DNA of 48,998 nt from Silicimonas sp. (GTDB lineage Bacteria > Pseudomonadota > Alphaproteobacteria > Rhodobacterales > Rhodobacteraceae). Below are positions 32,534 through 44,142 of the stretch, piece by piece. The stretch lies in contig JAJEAC010000183.1 in the NCBI GenBank assembly GCA_022824315.1, positions 1 to 48,998 on the forward strand. Reading direction: 5' to 3'. The first letter of the stretch is position 1. Each line of letters starts with the position of its first letter. Below the pieces are notes generated by a model. It saw only the letters and a list, made by a program, of their open reading frames with translations. It ran no database searches and was not told the DNA's origin. Both the position numbers and the translations under genes were made by a program.

Positions 32534-34183
32534 ATGAGCCTCGCCGAAGCAATCCCCGCCGAACCCCCGGGTGTTCTCGCCTCGAACCCGGACTGGTGGC
32601 GTGGCGCAGTGATCTACCAAGTCTATCCCCGGTCGTTTCAGGACACGAACGGGGATGGCATCGGGGACCTGCCGGGCGTCATCGAAAGGCTGCCCTACAT
32701 CGCCTCGATCGGCGTGGATGCGATCTGGCTCTCGCCGTTCTTCTCGTCGCCGATGCTGGATTGCGGCTACGATGTTTCGGACTACCGGGACGTCGACCCG
32801 ATGTTCGGCACTCTTGGAGACTTCGATGCCTTGATCGAGAGGGCCCATCAGCTCGGATTGCGCGTCATGATAGACCTCGTGCTGAGCCACACCTCCAGCG
32901 AGCATCCCTGGTTCCGGGAAAGCAGGGCCGACCGCAGCAATGCCAAGGCCGACTGGTATGTCTGGGCGGATCCGAAGCCTGACGGAGCGCCGCCGAACAA
33001 CTGGCTGTCGATCTTTGGCGGGCCGGCCTGGCAATGGGACGGCGCGCGCATGCAGTACTACATGCACAACTTCCTGCGCGAGCAGCCGGACCTGAACTTC
33101 CACAACATGGATGTGCAGGACGCGCTTCTTGACGTGGCGCGCTTCTGGCTGCAGCGCGGCGTCGACGGGTTCCGTCTGGATACCGTGAACTTCTATGTCC
33201 ATGATGCCGAACTCAGGGACAATCCGCCGTTGTCGAATGTGGAGGTCACGGGCATGACCGCGCCGTCCGTCAATCCCTACAGCTTTCAGAGCCACATCAA
33301 TGACAAGTCCCGGCCCGAAAACATCGAGTTCCTGAAACGCCTTCGCGCCGTGATGGACGAATTCCAGGACATCACGTCCGTCGGCGAAGTGGGCGATGAT
33401 CAGCGCGGGCTGGAGATACAGGCCGAGTACACAGAGGGGCGGGACAGGCTGCACATGTGTTACGGTTTCGACTTTCTCTCATGCTGCTACCCGACAGGCG
33501 CCCGCATCGCCGAGGTGCTGGAGCGCTTCCAGCGCATCGCAAGGAACAGTTGGGCCTGCTGGGCGTTTTCGAACCACGACGTGGTCCGCCATACGACGCG
33601 CTGGTCGCTGTCGCCGGAAGCGCATCGGACATATCTCGCGGTGCTGCTGTCGTTGCGAGGATCGGTCTGCCTGTACCAGGGCGAGGAACTGGGCGTGAGC
33701 GAGGCAGACATTGCCTTCGAGGATCTCCACGATCCATATGGCATTCGCTTCTGGCCGGCCTTCAAGGGGCGCGACGGTTGCCGAACGCCGATGGTCTGGC
33801 ATGCGAATCGTCAATACGGCGGCTTCAGCGATGCCAAGCCTTGGCTGCCGGTTGCGGAGGAACACGCGTCACGGGCGGTCGATGCACAGGAGCGCGATCC
33901 GGGCTCGATGCTGAACTTCTATCGCCGGATGATTGCCTATCGCGCCTCGCGCCCGGAACTCGTGAAGGGCGCATTCGATGTCGTCGAGGCGGACGAGGGC
34001 TTCCTCTCGGCAATCCGGACTTATGGCAGGAAACGCCTTTTCACGGCATTCAATCTTTCGGGGCAGGCGCGCGAGGTGGTCCTGCCTGCCGGTGAATGGA
34101 AAACGGATCACGACGCCCCATTCGACGCCGGTGACGGCACTATCCTGCCGCCATGGCAGGCAACCTTCAAGGAAGCGAGCTGA
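32534..34183 (+). CDS. aglA: Alpha-glucosidase AglA (GH13)
   Basis: A 549-residue cytoplasmic GH13 glucosidase, without a signal peptide. Region I is VMIDLVLSHTS (about 112-122), region II GVDGFRLDTVNFY with the nucleophile aspartate (about D216), region III TSVGEVGDDQ with the acid glutamate (about E280), and region IV FSNHDVVRHTTRW (about D346). The start VIYQVYPRSFQDTNGDGIGDLPG is typical of oligo-1,6-glucosidase/alpha-glucosidase subfamilies. It releases glucose from imported disaccharides, which the glucokinase at 26541 can phosphorylate. Ten bases separate it from aglG. Confidence 0.92.
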   Translation: MSLAEAIPAEPPGVLASNPDWWRGAVIYQVYPRSFQDTNGDGIGDLPGVIERLPYIASIGVDAIWLSPFFSSPMLDCGYDVSDYRDVDPMFGTLGDFDALIERAHQLGLRVMIDLVLSHTSSEHPWFRESRADRSNAKADWYVWADPKPDGAPPNNWLSIFGGPAWQWDGARMQYYMHNFLREQPDLNFHNMDVQDALLDVARFWLQRGVDGFRLDTVNFYVHDAELRDNPPLSNVEVTGMTAPSVNPYSFQSHINDKSRPENIEFLKRLRAVMDEFQDITSVGEVGDDQRGLEIQAEYTEGRDRLHMCYGFDFLSCCYPTGARIAEVLERFQRIARNSWACWAFSNHDVVRHTTRWSLSPEAHRTYLAVLLSLRGSVCLYQGEELGVSEADIAFEDLHDPYGIRFWPAFKGRDGCRTPMVWHANRQYGGFSDAKPWLPVAEEHASRAVDAQERDPGSMLNFYRRMIAYRASRPELVKGAFDVVEADEGFLSAIRTYGRKRLFTAFNLSGQAREVVLPAGEWKTDHDAPFDAGDGTILPPWQATFKEAS

Positions 34184-34195
34184 GGGAGGAACGGC

Positions 34196-35317
34196 ATGGC
34201 CAATCTTGTACTTACGGATGTCGCCAAGTCCTACGGCGCTGTCGATGTTCTTCAGGACATCAACCTAGACATCGAAACCGGCGAGTTGATCGTCTTCGTC
34301 GGACCGTCCGGATGTGGCAAGTCGACTCTTCTCCGCATGATTGCCGGCCTTGAGAAGATTTCCGGAGGCACGCTCGAGATCGACGGCATGGTGGTGAACG
34401 ATGTGCCACCCGCCGAGCGCGGCATCGCCATGGTCTTTCAGTCCTACGCGCTCTATCCGCACATGACGGTGCGCGACAACATGTCGTTCGCCCTCAAGAT
34501 CGCGAAGATGAGCCGCGAAGAAATTGAAGAGCGGGTCGAAGGAGCCGCGAGGACCTTGCAGCTCCACAATCTCCTGGACCGGCTTCCGAAAGCGCTTTCC
34601 GGAGGTCAGCGCCAGCGAGTTGCGATCGGACGCTCCATCGTGCGCGACCCGAAAGTCTATCTCTTCGACGAGCCGCTTTCGAACCTTGACGCCGCGCTGC
34701 GCGTGGCAACCCGGATCGAAATCGCGCAATTGAAGGAGTCGATGCCTGAATCGACGATGATCTATGTCACGCATGACCAGGTCGAAGCCATGACGCTCGC
34801 GTCGCGCATCGTGGTCCTGGCCGGTGGCGGGATTGCCCAGGTGGGCACGCCGCTGCAACTCTACGAACGCCCGGAAAACGAGTTTGTTGCGCAGTTCATA
34901 GGCTCGCCTGCCATGAACCTGCTGCCGGGAAGGATTTCCGAGACAGGTGTGCAGACCCGAATCGAGCTTGCGGACGGGGGTGAAGCCGTCTCGGACGTGC
35001 CGTCGTTGCCGGAAGACGCGGGAAAGGACGTGAACATAGGCGTGCGTCCTGAGGATTTCATCGCGACCGATGGCCCGCATGTCTTCCAGGGCGAGGTCAG
35101 CATATCCGAGGCGCTTGGCGAGGTGACGATCCTGTATTTTGAACCGGCAGGACAGGCGGAGCCCGTGATCGCGAAGCTTGCAGGCATACACCGGGACCAA
35201 CGAGGCAACAGTGTTTCGCTGACCGCGCATCCGTCCAAGGTGCATGTCTTCCACGACACCCAATCTCTCCTGTACCGCGACCACCCGACAAAGCGCATCC
35301 CTGTCAAGGCCCATTAA
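34196..35317 (+). CDS. aglK: Alpha-glucoside ABC transporter ATPase AglK (MalK/UgpC type)
   Basis: A 373-residue sugar ABC ATPase. Walker A is GPSGCGKST (about 38-46), the Q-loop MVFQSYALYPHMTV, the signature LSGGQRQRVAIGRSIVRDP, Walker B VYLFDEPLSNLD, and the H-loop YVTHDQVEAMTLA. A C-terminal OB/TOBE region from about 235 (GSPAMNLLPGRIS) is present, as in MalK, and includes NIGVRPEDF. It energises AglEFG. It starts 12 bases after aglA with a GAGGGAGGAA Shine-Dalgarno and is probably the last gene of the operon; no clear terminator follows. Confidence 0.92.
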   Translation: MANLVLTDVAKSYGAVDVLQDINLDIETGELIVFVGPSGCGKSTLLRMIAGLEKISGGTLEIDGMVVNDVPPAERGIAMVFQSYALYPHMTVRDNMSFALKIAKMSREEIEERVEGAARTLQLHNLLDRLPKALSGGQRQRVAIGRSIVRDPKVYLFDEPLSNLDAALRVATRIEIAQLKESMPESTMIYVTHDQVEAMTLASRIVVLAGGGIAQVGTPLQLYERPENEFVAQFIGSPAMNLLPGRISETGVQTRIELADGGEAVSDVPSLPEDAGKDVNIGVRPEDFIATDGPHVFQGEVSISEALGEVTILYFEPAGQAEPVIAKLAGIHRDQRGNSVSLTAHPSKVHVFHDTQSLLYRDHPTKRIPVKAH

Positions 35318-35543
35318 CGCCGTCTTGGCGACCATTGCGCGGTTCAGCTGCCTGCCCTTGCAAAGGTCAATTTCGGGCAGACCGGATCCAGGGATTGCGA
35401 CCGGACCCGGATTGTGCATGGGGAAGGGCAAGTTCCCGGGCCAGGCCGAGGGCAACCGGGGATCAGGAAATGGGACACGGGCCCCTGCGAATTGCCGCGG
35501 GAGCCGGCATTTGGCCCTTTGTTTCGAACCGGACATGCCATAA

Positions 35544-37031
<1,488 letters not shown>

Positions 37032-37097
37032 TCGGAGCATGTGTGCGGGGAACGGCCGGGTCGACGCACCGTTCGATCGAGGACGGATGATTTCGGC

Positions 37098-38291
37098 ATG
37101 ACGCCGGCAGCGCATGTTGCGGCCACAGTGGCAATCCTGGATGCGATTCTCGAGGGTGCGGCTTCCGAATTCTGCTTGAGTCGCTGGGCACGAAGGAATC
37201 GCTTTGCCGGTTCCCACGACCGAGCGGCAATTCGGGATCTCGTCTTTGACGCACTCAGGTGTCGACGCTCGTTTGCCTGGATTGGCGGCGCGAACGACGG
37301 TCGGGGCCTGATGATCGGCCATTTGCGAAGATCCGGAATTGATCCGGCCGAGGTGTTCACGGGAACCGGTTATGCACCCAGTCCCTTGAGCGAACGGGAA
37401 ACACGGACCGTTCGCCGCCTGGAAGAGGCATCCAATGCGGTACGGCTCGATTGTCCTGACTGGCTTTGGCCGCAAATGGTGGATTCGCTTGGTGATGATG
37501 CGGAACCGATCCTTGCTCTCATGCAAAGTCGTGCACCCGCCTTCCTGCGAGTCAACACGGCTCGCATCGATTTGCCGACCGCGCGAAGGGAACTGGCCTC
37601 CGACGGGATCGAATCTGATCCCCATCCACTTTGCGGAACTGCGCTTGAGGTCAAGGGCAACGCGCGCCGCGTGCGGCTAAGCACGGCCTTCAGGACTGGC
37701 ATGGTCGAGCTTCAGGACGTTGCATCCCAGGCGGTGACTGAATGTCTGCTGCCATATGCAAGGGGACGGCGCGTGCTGGACTACTGTGCGGGAGGAGGCG
37801 GCAAGGCGCTGGCGCTTGCGGCTGGAGGGGCTGGAAGCGTCACGGCACATGATGTGGAAGTTTCGCGCATGGGGGACATTCCGATTCGGTCTAAGCGGGC
37901 CGGCACCCCGGTTGATGTCACGGACGCGCCGCAGGGCGAATTCGGCATCGTGCTCTGCGACGTGCCTTGTTCCGGGACGGGTGCGTGGCGGCGGATGCCG
38001 GAAGCAAAGTGGGCACTTACCGCCGACGGGCTGGCTGAGCTTTGCGGTCTCCAAAATGCAATTCTCGACAAGGCCAACCGATTCGTCGCGCCGGGCGGAG
38101 TGCTGGCCTATTCGACCTGTTCGCTCCTGAACATTGAAAACGAAGACAGGGCTGACGCCTTTCTGATGCGTCACGGCAACTGGCGGCAAATCGGCTGCGA
38201 GCGCTTTACCCCTTTGGATGGGGGGGACGGGTTTTTCCTTGCCCTCTTTGGCCGCAACGATGAACGCCAACATTTGGAACCCGGGACATGA
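37098..38291 (+). CDS. RsmB-like RNA (cytosine-5) methyltransferase
   Basis: A 397-residue SAM-dependent m5C RNA methyltransferase. The N-terminal half includes PAFLRVNTARIDLPTARREL. The Rossmann motif is VLDYCAGGGGKALALA (about 235-250), motif IV is VPCSGTGAWRRMPEAKW with the catalytic-pair cysteine, and motif VI is AYSTCSLLNIENE with the second cysteine, so both cysteines are intact. The architecture follows RsmB (rRNA C967) without an obvious NusB-type domain. ATG 37098 gives the usual N-terminus; the frame runs to 37041. It follows guaB on the same strand. Confidence 0.87.
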   Translation: MTPAAHVAATVAILDAILEGAASEFCLSRWARRNRFAGSHDRAAIRDLVFDALRCRRSFAWIGGANDGRGLMIGHLRRSGIDPAEVFTGTGYAPSPLSERETRTVRRLEEASNAVRLDCPDWLWPQMVDSLGDDAEPILALMQSRAPAFLRVNTARIDLPTARRELASDGIESDPHPLCGTALEVKGNARRVRLSTAFRTGMVELQDVASQAVTECLLPYARGRRVLDYCAGGGGKALALAAGGAGSVTAHDVEVSRMGDIPIRSKRAGTPVDVTDAPQGEFGIVLCDVPCSGTGAWRRMPEAKWALTADGLAELCGLQNAILDKANRFVAPGGVLAYSTCSLLNIENEDRADAFLMRHGNWRQIGCERFTPLDGGDGFFLALFGRNDERQHLEPGT

Positions 38292-38372
38292 AAGGCGGTG
38301 CCCGGCAAGTCGGCGACGTCTTGGAGCATGCCCCCGGCATGCGAGCAAATTACGGGCCGGTCAAAAAATCTC

Positions 38373-38401
38373 TTGCAATGTTCCACTTTTGATCCCATAA
38401 G
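38373..38401 (+). promoter_or_regulatory. recA promoter containing an SOS (LexA) box
   Basis: A TTGCAA / N17 / CATAAG promoter (38373-38378, 38396-38401) encloses GTTC-N7-GATC at 38380-38394. That motif is the form reported as the recA SOS element in Rhodobacter, so LexA binding in the spacer would repress recA. Transcription would start near 38408. Confidence 0.65.
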
Positions 38402-38477
38402 GCCGTGAGGGAACATAATGAAAACGCAAGCATCGTTGCCGCCGGGCGGCGAAGATGAAATAAAGGAGGCAAGCGGA

Positions 38478-39560
38478 ATGGCCACGGCAGAACTTCTCGA
38501 CATGACATCCAAAAAGCAAGGCGAAAGGCAAAAGGCGCTCGATTCGGCGCTGGCACAGATCGAACGCCAGTTCGGCAAGGGTTCGATCATGAAGCTTGGC
38601 GGCGACAACGAGATGCCCGAGATCGAGGCGACTTCGACCGGATCGCTGGGTCTCGACATTGCGCTGGGGATCGGAGGGCTTCCCAAGGGACGGGTTGTCG
38701 AGATCTATGGCCCAGAGTCTTCCGGAAAGACCACGCTGACGCTGCATTGCGTGGCTGAAGAGCAGAAGAAGGGTGGCGTCTGCGCCTTTGTCGACGCGGA
38801 GCATGCCCTGGATCCGCAATATGCAAAGAAGCTTGGCGTCAATCTGGACGAGTTGCTGATTTCGCAGCCGGACACGGGTGAACAGGCACTCGAGATCACC
38901 GATACGCTGGTGCGGTCTGGCGCTGTCAGCATGGTGATTATCGACTCGGTTGCGGCGCTCACGCCGAGATCGGAGCTTGAAGGCGACATGGGCGATTCCT
39001 CGGTGGGTGTTCATGCCCGCCTGATGAGCCAAGCGATGCGGAAGCTGACCAGTTCGATCGCCCGTTCGAACTGCATGGTGATTTTCATCAACCAGATTCG
39101 CATGAAGATCGGTGTCATGTTCGGCTCGCCCGAAACCACCACTGGCGGCAACGCGCTGAAGTTCTATTCCAGCGTTCGCCTCGACATCCGCCGGATTGGC
39201 GCGATCAAGGACCGTGACGAGGTTGTAGGCAACACCACGCGCGTCAAGGTCGTCAAGAACAAGGTCGCACCGCCGTTCAAGCAGGTGGAATTTGACATCA
39301 TGTATGGGGAAGGCATTTCCAAGATGGGCGAACTCATCGATCTCGGCGTCAAGTCCGGTGTGGTCGAGAAGTCCGGATCCTGGTTTTCCTACGGCGACGA
39401 ACGGATCGGGCAGGGCCGGGAGAACGCCAAGGCCTTCCTGAAGGAAAATACCGACATTGCACGCGAGATCGAAGGCAAGATCCGGACTGCGCATGGCGTC
39501 GAATTCGATGCCGAAATGGACGAAGGCGACAGGCCTGACGAAGTGGCACTTCAAGCGTAG
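38478..39560 (+). CDS. recA: Recombinase RecA
   Basis: A 360-residue RecA. Walker A is GPESSGKTT (about 75-83), Walker B region [10 protein letters not shown], the L1 region [15 protein letters not shown], and L2 [22 protein letters not shown]; the start region [16 protein letters not shown] is canonical. It catalyses homologous strand exchange and LexA self-cleavage. ATG 38478 was chosen over 38418 because AAAGGAGG lies 8 bases upstream and the length matches alphaproteobacterial RecA; the longer form would add 20 atypical residues. An SOS box precedes it. Confidence 0.96.
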   Translation: MATAELLDMTSKKQGERQKALDSALAQIERQFGKGSIMKLGGDNEMPEIEATSTGSLGLDIALGIGGLPKGRVVEIYGPESSGKTTLTLHCVAEEQKKGGVCAFVDAEHALDPQYAKKLGVNLDELLISQPDTGEQALEITDTLVRSGAVSMVIIDSVAALTPRSELEGDMGDSSVGVHARLMSQAMRKLTSSIARSNCMVIFINQIRMKIGVMFGSPETTTGGNALKFYSSVRLDIRRIGAIKDRDEVVGNTTRVKVVKNKVAPPFKQVEFDIMYGEGISKMGELIDLGVKSGVVEKSGSWFSYGDERIGQGRENAKAFLKENTDIAREIEGKIRTAHGVEFDAEMDEGDRPDEVALQA

Positions 39561-39588
39561 CAAACAACTCGAATTGAGGAAGAGTGCG

Positions 39589-39831
39589 ATGGTGTCGCAT
39601 GAAGCGATTGCGGCAACTTCAGGACCGCGAAAGCTTCCGCATCGTGGACCTGTGCTGCATGTTCCTGGGCAAAGCTGCTGCAACCGCCTGGATCGAGAAA
39701 TCGGATTGGCCGGATATCGAACCAGTCTCTACGACCGCCTTTATCGGGATTGGCGACGCATAGATGCCGAGGAACATAATTGCCGCTCCGTACGCAAACC
39801 GCGCCAGGAATCGGTCTGGCTGAACTTCTAG
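39589..39831 (+). pseudogene. Probable C-terminal remnant of a D12-class DNA N6-adenine methyltransferase
   Basis: An 80-codon frame that begins at ATG 39589 with GAGGA 8 bases upstream, 28 bases after the recA stop. The last part, LAGYRTSLYDRLYRDWRR followed by RQESVWLNF, matches the C-terminal pattern of D12-class (Dam-like) methyltransferases: a (S)GYxSxLYDxLYxxW segment, then RxExLWLNF. The SAM-binding and DPPY motifs are missing, so it cannot be an active enzyme. Immediately downstream (3 bases) is a SacI-like endonuclease gene. The first 40 residues do not resemble the family and may be out of frame. The call rests on remembered family patterns. Confidence 0.5.
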
Positions 39832-39834
39832 TCG

Positions 39835-40916
39835 ATGAACAACGCCGAAGCTCGCGAATGGCTGGATGGTGCTTGGACACGCGCACTGGAAACGGGGACC
39901 AGCGAACCGGACAGCGAAGTTGACCGTTTGATCAATTCCAAGGTGCTTTCAATCCGCTATGCGATAGTGACGCAAATGCTCGGCAAAATTGCCGATGAGC
40001 GCAGAAGCCTCTTGAGCATTCAACTCGGAGCGAAACAATCTCCCGGCGCTCGGGACGCGCGTAGCTTCTGCTCGGCAGTCATCGTGCCATGTGTGGCGGA
40101 CAATCACGACCTGTTGGGCAGGAGTCCAGACCCTTATGTCAACAATCCGCTTCGACGGCTAAGGTTGGACGAAGGAGCCCACCAACTGCGCAACAGTCAA
40201 GAGTGGGACGCACTTGTAGCGTTCCTTGCGCCTCTGGATGAAGCGGGTCGAATTAAACTCCAGGCCGCGTTCATCCATTGCCTGGAGAGCGCGGCTCGTC
40301 GTCTGACAGCCCAGTCATTCGGATATCAGATCCCGATCCGGGTCAGCCTGCCACAAATGCTTCGCGTCCTGGAAGCTTTTCTTGCGGAAGCGAGCGGTGG
40401 TTTGCGACCGTTGGTCGTGACCGCTGCAATGATGACCGTCTTGGGACGCGCCTTCTCGCTCTTCGCAAATGTTTCATCGCAAGGACTGAACGAAGCGGAC
40501 TCATCTGCCTGGGCGCCGGGCGATGTGATGTGCCGAGACTGTAATGGCAACATGCTATTGGCAATCGAAGTCAAGGATCGTGCCTGACATTGGCCGATGT
40601 TCGCAGTTCGATGCAAAAGGCCCGGGCATCAGCAGACCCGTTGAGCAATTTGCTGTTTGCTTCACCGGGCATTGAGGCCGATGAGCAAGATTCGATCCGG
40701 GAAAACATAGATGCGGCGTGGGCCTCTGGCTTGAACATCAGTCAGATCGACATTGTTGATCTGGCCAGCGCCGCGTTCGCGCTGCTCTCCGAAGAATGGC
40801 GGCCGAGGCTGTTGCGCGAGATAGGAACGGAACTGGACAACAGAGCGGACCATACGCATCGCCGCGCCTGGCACGATCTGCTTTCCAATATCAGTGCAGG
40901 GACAGATCATGACTGA
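39835..40916 (+). pseudogene. SacI-family restriction endonuclease, frameshifted
   Basis: Two reading frames together give about 360 residues, the expected SacI length. Part 1 (39835-40587) has SKVLSIRYAIVTQMLGKIAD, the DARSFCSAVIVPCV segment, SPDPYVNNPLRRLR and ends LAIEVKDRA, an E-x-K motif like the PD-(D/E)xK site. Part 2 continues in the -1 frame as LTLADVRSSMQKARA and runs to 40916. Joining the frames restores KDR-x-LTLADVR, so one base appears to be missing near 40582-40584. The break lies right after the putative active site, so full-length protein is not expected unless the ribosome shifts frame. It may also be a sequencing error. Confidence 0.7.
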
Positions 40917-41078
40917 GAAACAGGAACTTCACGTGGTTGAATTTCTCAGGCGGGACTATCAGCCAACAAGGCGGAACTGAATACTGACGGAAGGGTTTTC
41001 GCGAGACTCGAGTACGCCGCTGATGCATTCTGCAAGCCAGTCAGAGTCTGCTACATCGACAAGCCGTGCCAGCAGTGA
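40909..41078 (+). pseudogene. Small gene after the restriction endonuclease, frameshifted
   Basis: ATG 40909 overlaps the end of the endonuclease frame and reads VVEFLRRDYQPT before a stop at 40980. Switching to the -1 frame at about 40968 continues KAELNTDGRVFARLEYAADA to a stop at 41076-41078, giving a coherent protein of about 56 residues. A missing base near 40965-40968 would explain it. The function is unknown; position suggests it belonged to the restriction module. Confidence 0.45.
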
Positions 41079-41393
41079 CCGAGGAATTTGGGCGCTTTCC
41101 TGCAATTTGACTATGTCATGTGGATAGTGATCCTATCGTTGCGTGTATTGTGAGAAGTGAGATCGAAACCGATCCGTGGCGTCCCTCTCAAAGGTGACGG
41201 CGGGCGAAGGTGCGTCCACACTTCTCCACACTTTTGTGCATGCAGCGAGTCACAGACCCACAAAAGCCGTGGATTTGCGCCGGCACCGGCCGAACAGCTG
41301 GATGAGAAGCTTCCGATTGCGTGTTCCAGTTTGGTGGACAGTCTGCGCTACGATGGCTAATCAGGCGCAACGTGCCGATTACGGATGCCGCCC
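41079..41393. other. Intergenic region before alaS
   Basis: This 315-base stretch has no convincing ORF. It contains a TTGACT at 41107-41112 and a GATAG-TGATC-CTATC dyad at 41124-41138 that could belong to the alaS promoter or to the former left border of the restriction island. No terminator was seen. Confidence 0.5.
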
Positions 41394-44057
41394 ATGACCA
41401 GCCTGAACGACATACGTTCGACCTTTCTCGACTTTTTTGAGCAAAACGGCCACGAGGTTGTTGAGAGCTCGCCGCTTGTTCCGCGCAATGACCCGACATT
41501 GATGTTCGTCAACTCGGGCATGGTCCAGTTCAAGAACCTGTTTACGGGACTGGAAACCCGCGAGTACTCCCGCGCCGCAACCTCCCAGAAATGCGTGCGT
41601 GCCGGCGGCAAGCACAATGACCTCGACAATGTCGGTTACACCGCTCGGCACCATACGTTCTTCGAGATGCTCGGAAACTTCTCCTTTGGAGACTACTTCA
41701 AGGACGAGGCCATTCCTCTCGCGTGGAATTTGCTAACGGACGACTTCGGCATCGACAAGGAGCGCCTCTTGGTCACGGTGTACCATACGGATGACGACGC
41801 CGCCGGCATCTGGAGGAAAATGGGTCTGCCCGAGGACCGGGTCATCAGGATCGCGACGGACGACAATTTCTGGCAAATGGGGCCAACCGGACCCTGCGGA
41901 CCTTGTACCGAGATATTTTTTGATCATGGCGATCACATTTGGGGCGGGCCGCCGGGGTCGCCGGAAGAGGATGGCGATCGCTTCATCGAGATCTGGAATA
42001 TCGTCTTCATGCAGAATGAGCAGTTCGAAGACGGAACGATGCGCGAGCTTGAGATGCAGTCGATCGATACGGGCATGGGTCTGGAACGGATCGGAGCGCT
42101 TCTGCAAGGCAAGCACGACAACTACGACACCGACACGATGCGTGCGCTGATCGAGGCAAGCGCCAACGTCACGAATGCCGATGCCGATGGCCCGGCGAAT
42201 GTGCACCACCGGGTCGTGGCTGATCATCTGCGTTCGACATCGTTCCTGGTCGCCGATGGCGTCATGCCGTCAAACGAGGGCAGGGGCTACGTCCTTCGCC
42301 GGATCATGCGGCGCGCAATGCGTCATGCACGTATGGCCGGTGCAACGGATCCTGTAATGCACCTCCTTGTGCCTGCACTCGTGACAGAAATGGGTCAGGC
42401 CTATCCGGCGCTTGCCCGTGCGCAGGCCCTGATCGAGGAAACATTGAAGAACGAAGAGACCCGCTTCCTGCAAACACTGGATCGGGGGCTGCGACTGCTG
42501 GACCAAGAACTGGAGCGACTGCCGGACGGCGCCGACCTGCCGGCGGATGCGGCCTTCAAGCTCTACGACACATACGGGTTTCCGCTGGATCTCACGCAGG
42601 ATGCCCTCCGCGAAAAGGGCCGCAGCGTCGATACGGTTGGTTTCGACGCAGCCATGGAGGAGCAAAAGGCGCGGGCGCGGGCGGCTTGGGCAGGAACCGG
42701 AGAGTCACGAGACGCGACAATTTGGTTCGACATTGCCGGAGGCACCGAAGCCACAGAGTTTCTTGGTTATGAAACCGAGGTCGCCGAAGGCCAGATCGTT
42801 GCGATCCTGTGCGACGGCATCTCCGTCGACTCGCTCAACGACAGCGAAACCGGGTGGATCGTGACGAACCAGACACCTTTCTACGGCGAGGCTGGCGGAC
42901 AGGTCGGTGACACGGGCACGATGCGAGGCACGGGCGACGCCAAGAATCTGGCTGATGTAACTGACGTCCAGCGCTTTGCGGACGGACGCATCCTGGGCCA
43001 TCAAGTCACGGTCAAGAAGGGGAAGCTGAAAACGGGTGATCCGGTCGTGCTAAAAGTCGATCATGCGCGACGGTCCGCCATCCGCGCCAATCATTCAGCG
43101 ACGCATCTTTTGCACGAATCCCTTCGCCAAGTCCTGGGAGAGCACGTGGCGCAAAAGGGATCGCTCAATGCGTCCGAACGGCTTCGGTTTGATTTCAGCC
43201 ATCAGTCGGCGCTGACACTTGGCGAATTGAAAGCTGTCGAGACGGAGGTCAACGCGTATATTCGCCAAAATTCGCCGGTGGAAACGCGGATAATGACGCC
43301 GGATGATGCCCGCGACATAGGTGCGCAGGCCCTCTTTGGTGAAAAATACGGCGACGAGGTGCGCGTGGTCTCGATGGGTGCCGCAAGCACCGGCAAGGGA
43401 ATCAATGGCAACACCTGGTCGATCGAGCTTTGCGGCGGCACGCATGTGTCGCGAACCGGCGACATTGGAGTCTTCGTGACGCTCGGCGACAGCGCCTCTT
43501 CGGCAGGCGTGCGCAGAATCGAAGCGCTGACGGGAGAGACTGCATTCAGGTACCTTTCGGATCAGGATCATCGGCTTGCGGAAACGGCGCTGTTGCTCAA
43601 GGCTCCGCCGGACGAGGTTGCGACGCGGGTCCAGGCTTTGCAGGCCGAGCGTCGTGCCCTACAGGACGAGGTCGCCGAATTGCGCAAGAAGCTCGCCCTA
43701 GCCGGCGGGGAAGCCGAACCGGAGGCCGAATCAGTCAACGGCATGATCCTGCATGTCCGAATGCTCAAGGGCGTGGATGGCAAGAGCCTGCCGCCCCTGA
43801 TCGACGAATACAAGGCGCGCCTCGGTTCGGGGGCTGTGCTCTTGATTGCGGACACGGGAGGAAAGGCTGCGGTGGCCGCAGGAGTCACGGAAGATCTGAT
43901 CGAACGTCTTTCGGCCGTGGACATGGTACGCACGGCAGTTGCCGAGCTCGGGGGGAAGGGAGGCGGCGGACGCGCGGACATGGCGCGAGGCGGAGCAGCC
44001 AGCGCAGACAAGGCCGAGGACGCCATTGCCGCCGTCAAGAAACTCATGGGAGCGTAG
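41394..44057 (+). CDS. alaS: Alanyl-tRNA synthetase
   Basis: An 887-residue class II synthetase that charges tRNA-Ala. Motif 1 begins [21 protein letters not shown], followed by [13 protein letters not shown]; the HxxxH editing-site motif is HSATHLLHE (about 566) and the second site is [14 protein letters not shown] (about 680). The C-terminal DHHA1 region ends [18 protein letters not shown] 41394 was preferred over 41385 because the family begins [11 protein letters not shown]. It is convergent with an aminotransferase. Confidence 0.96.
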   Translation: MTSLNDIRSTFLDFFEQNGHEVVESSPLVPRNDPTLMFVNSGMVQFKNLFTGLETREYSRAATSQKCVRAGGKHNDLDNVGYTARHHTFFEMLGNFSFGDYFKDEAIPLAWNLLTDDFGIDKERLLVTVYHTDDDAAGIWRKMGLPEDRVIRIATDDNFWQMGPTGPCGPCTEIFFDHGDHIWGGPPGSPEEDGDRFIEIWNIVFMQNEQFEDGTMRELEMQSIDTGMGLERIGALLQGKHDNYDTDTMRALIEASANVTNADADGPANVHHRVVADHLRSTSFLVADGVMPSNEGRGYVLRRIMRRAMRHARMAGATDPVMHLLVPALVTEMGQAYPALARAQALIEETLKNEETRFLQTLDRGLRLLDQELERLPDGADLPADAAFKLYDTYGFPLDLTQDALREKGRSVDTVGFDAAMEEQKARARAAWAGTGESRDATIWFDIAGGTEATEFLGYETEVAEGQIVAILCDGISVDSLNDSETGWIVTNQTPFYGEAGGQVGDTGTMRGTGDAKNLADVTDVQRFADGRILGHQVTVKKGKLKTGDPVVLKVDHARRSAIRANHSATHLLHESLRQVLGEHVAQKGSLNASERLRFDFSHQSALTLGELKAVETEVNAYIRQNSPVETRIMTPDDARDIGAQALFGEKYGDEVRVVSMGAASTGKGINGNTWSIELCGGTHVSRTGDIGVFVTLGDSASSAGVRRIEALTGETAFRYLSDQDHRLAETALLLKAPPDEVATRVQALQAERRALQDEVAELRKKLALAGGEAEPEAESVNGMILHVRMLKGVDGKSLPPLIDEYKARLGSGAVLLIADTGGKAAVAAGVTEDLIERLSAVDMVRTAVAELGGKGGGGRADMARGGAASADKAEDAIAAVKKLMGA

Positions 44058-44142
44058 GAATTCGCGCACAGGGGCGGCGAAATCAGCGCCGTTGATGTGG
44101 ACGCTGGCGGGACATTCTGACCAGTGCGCGCGGGCAAATTGA

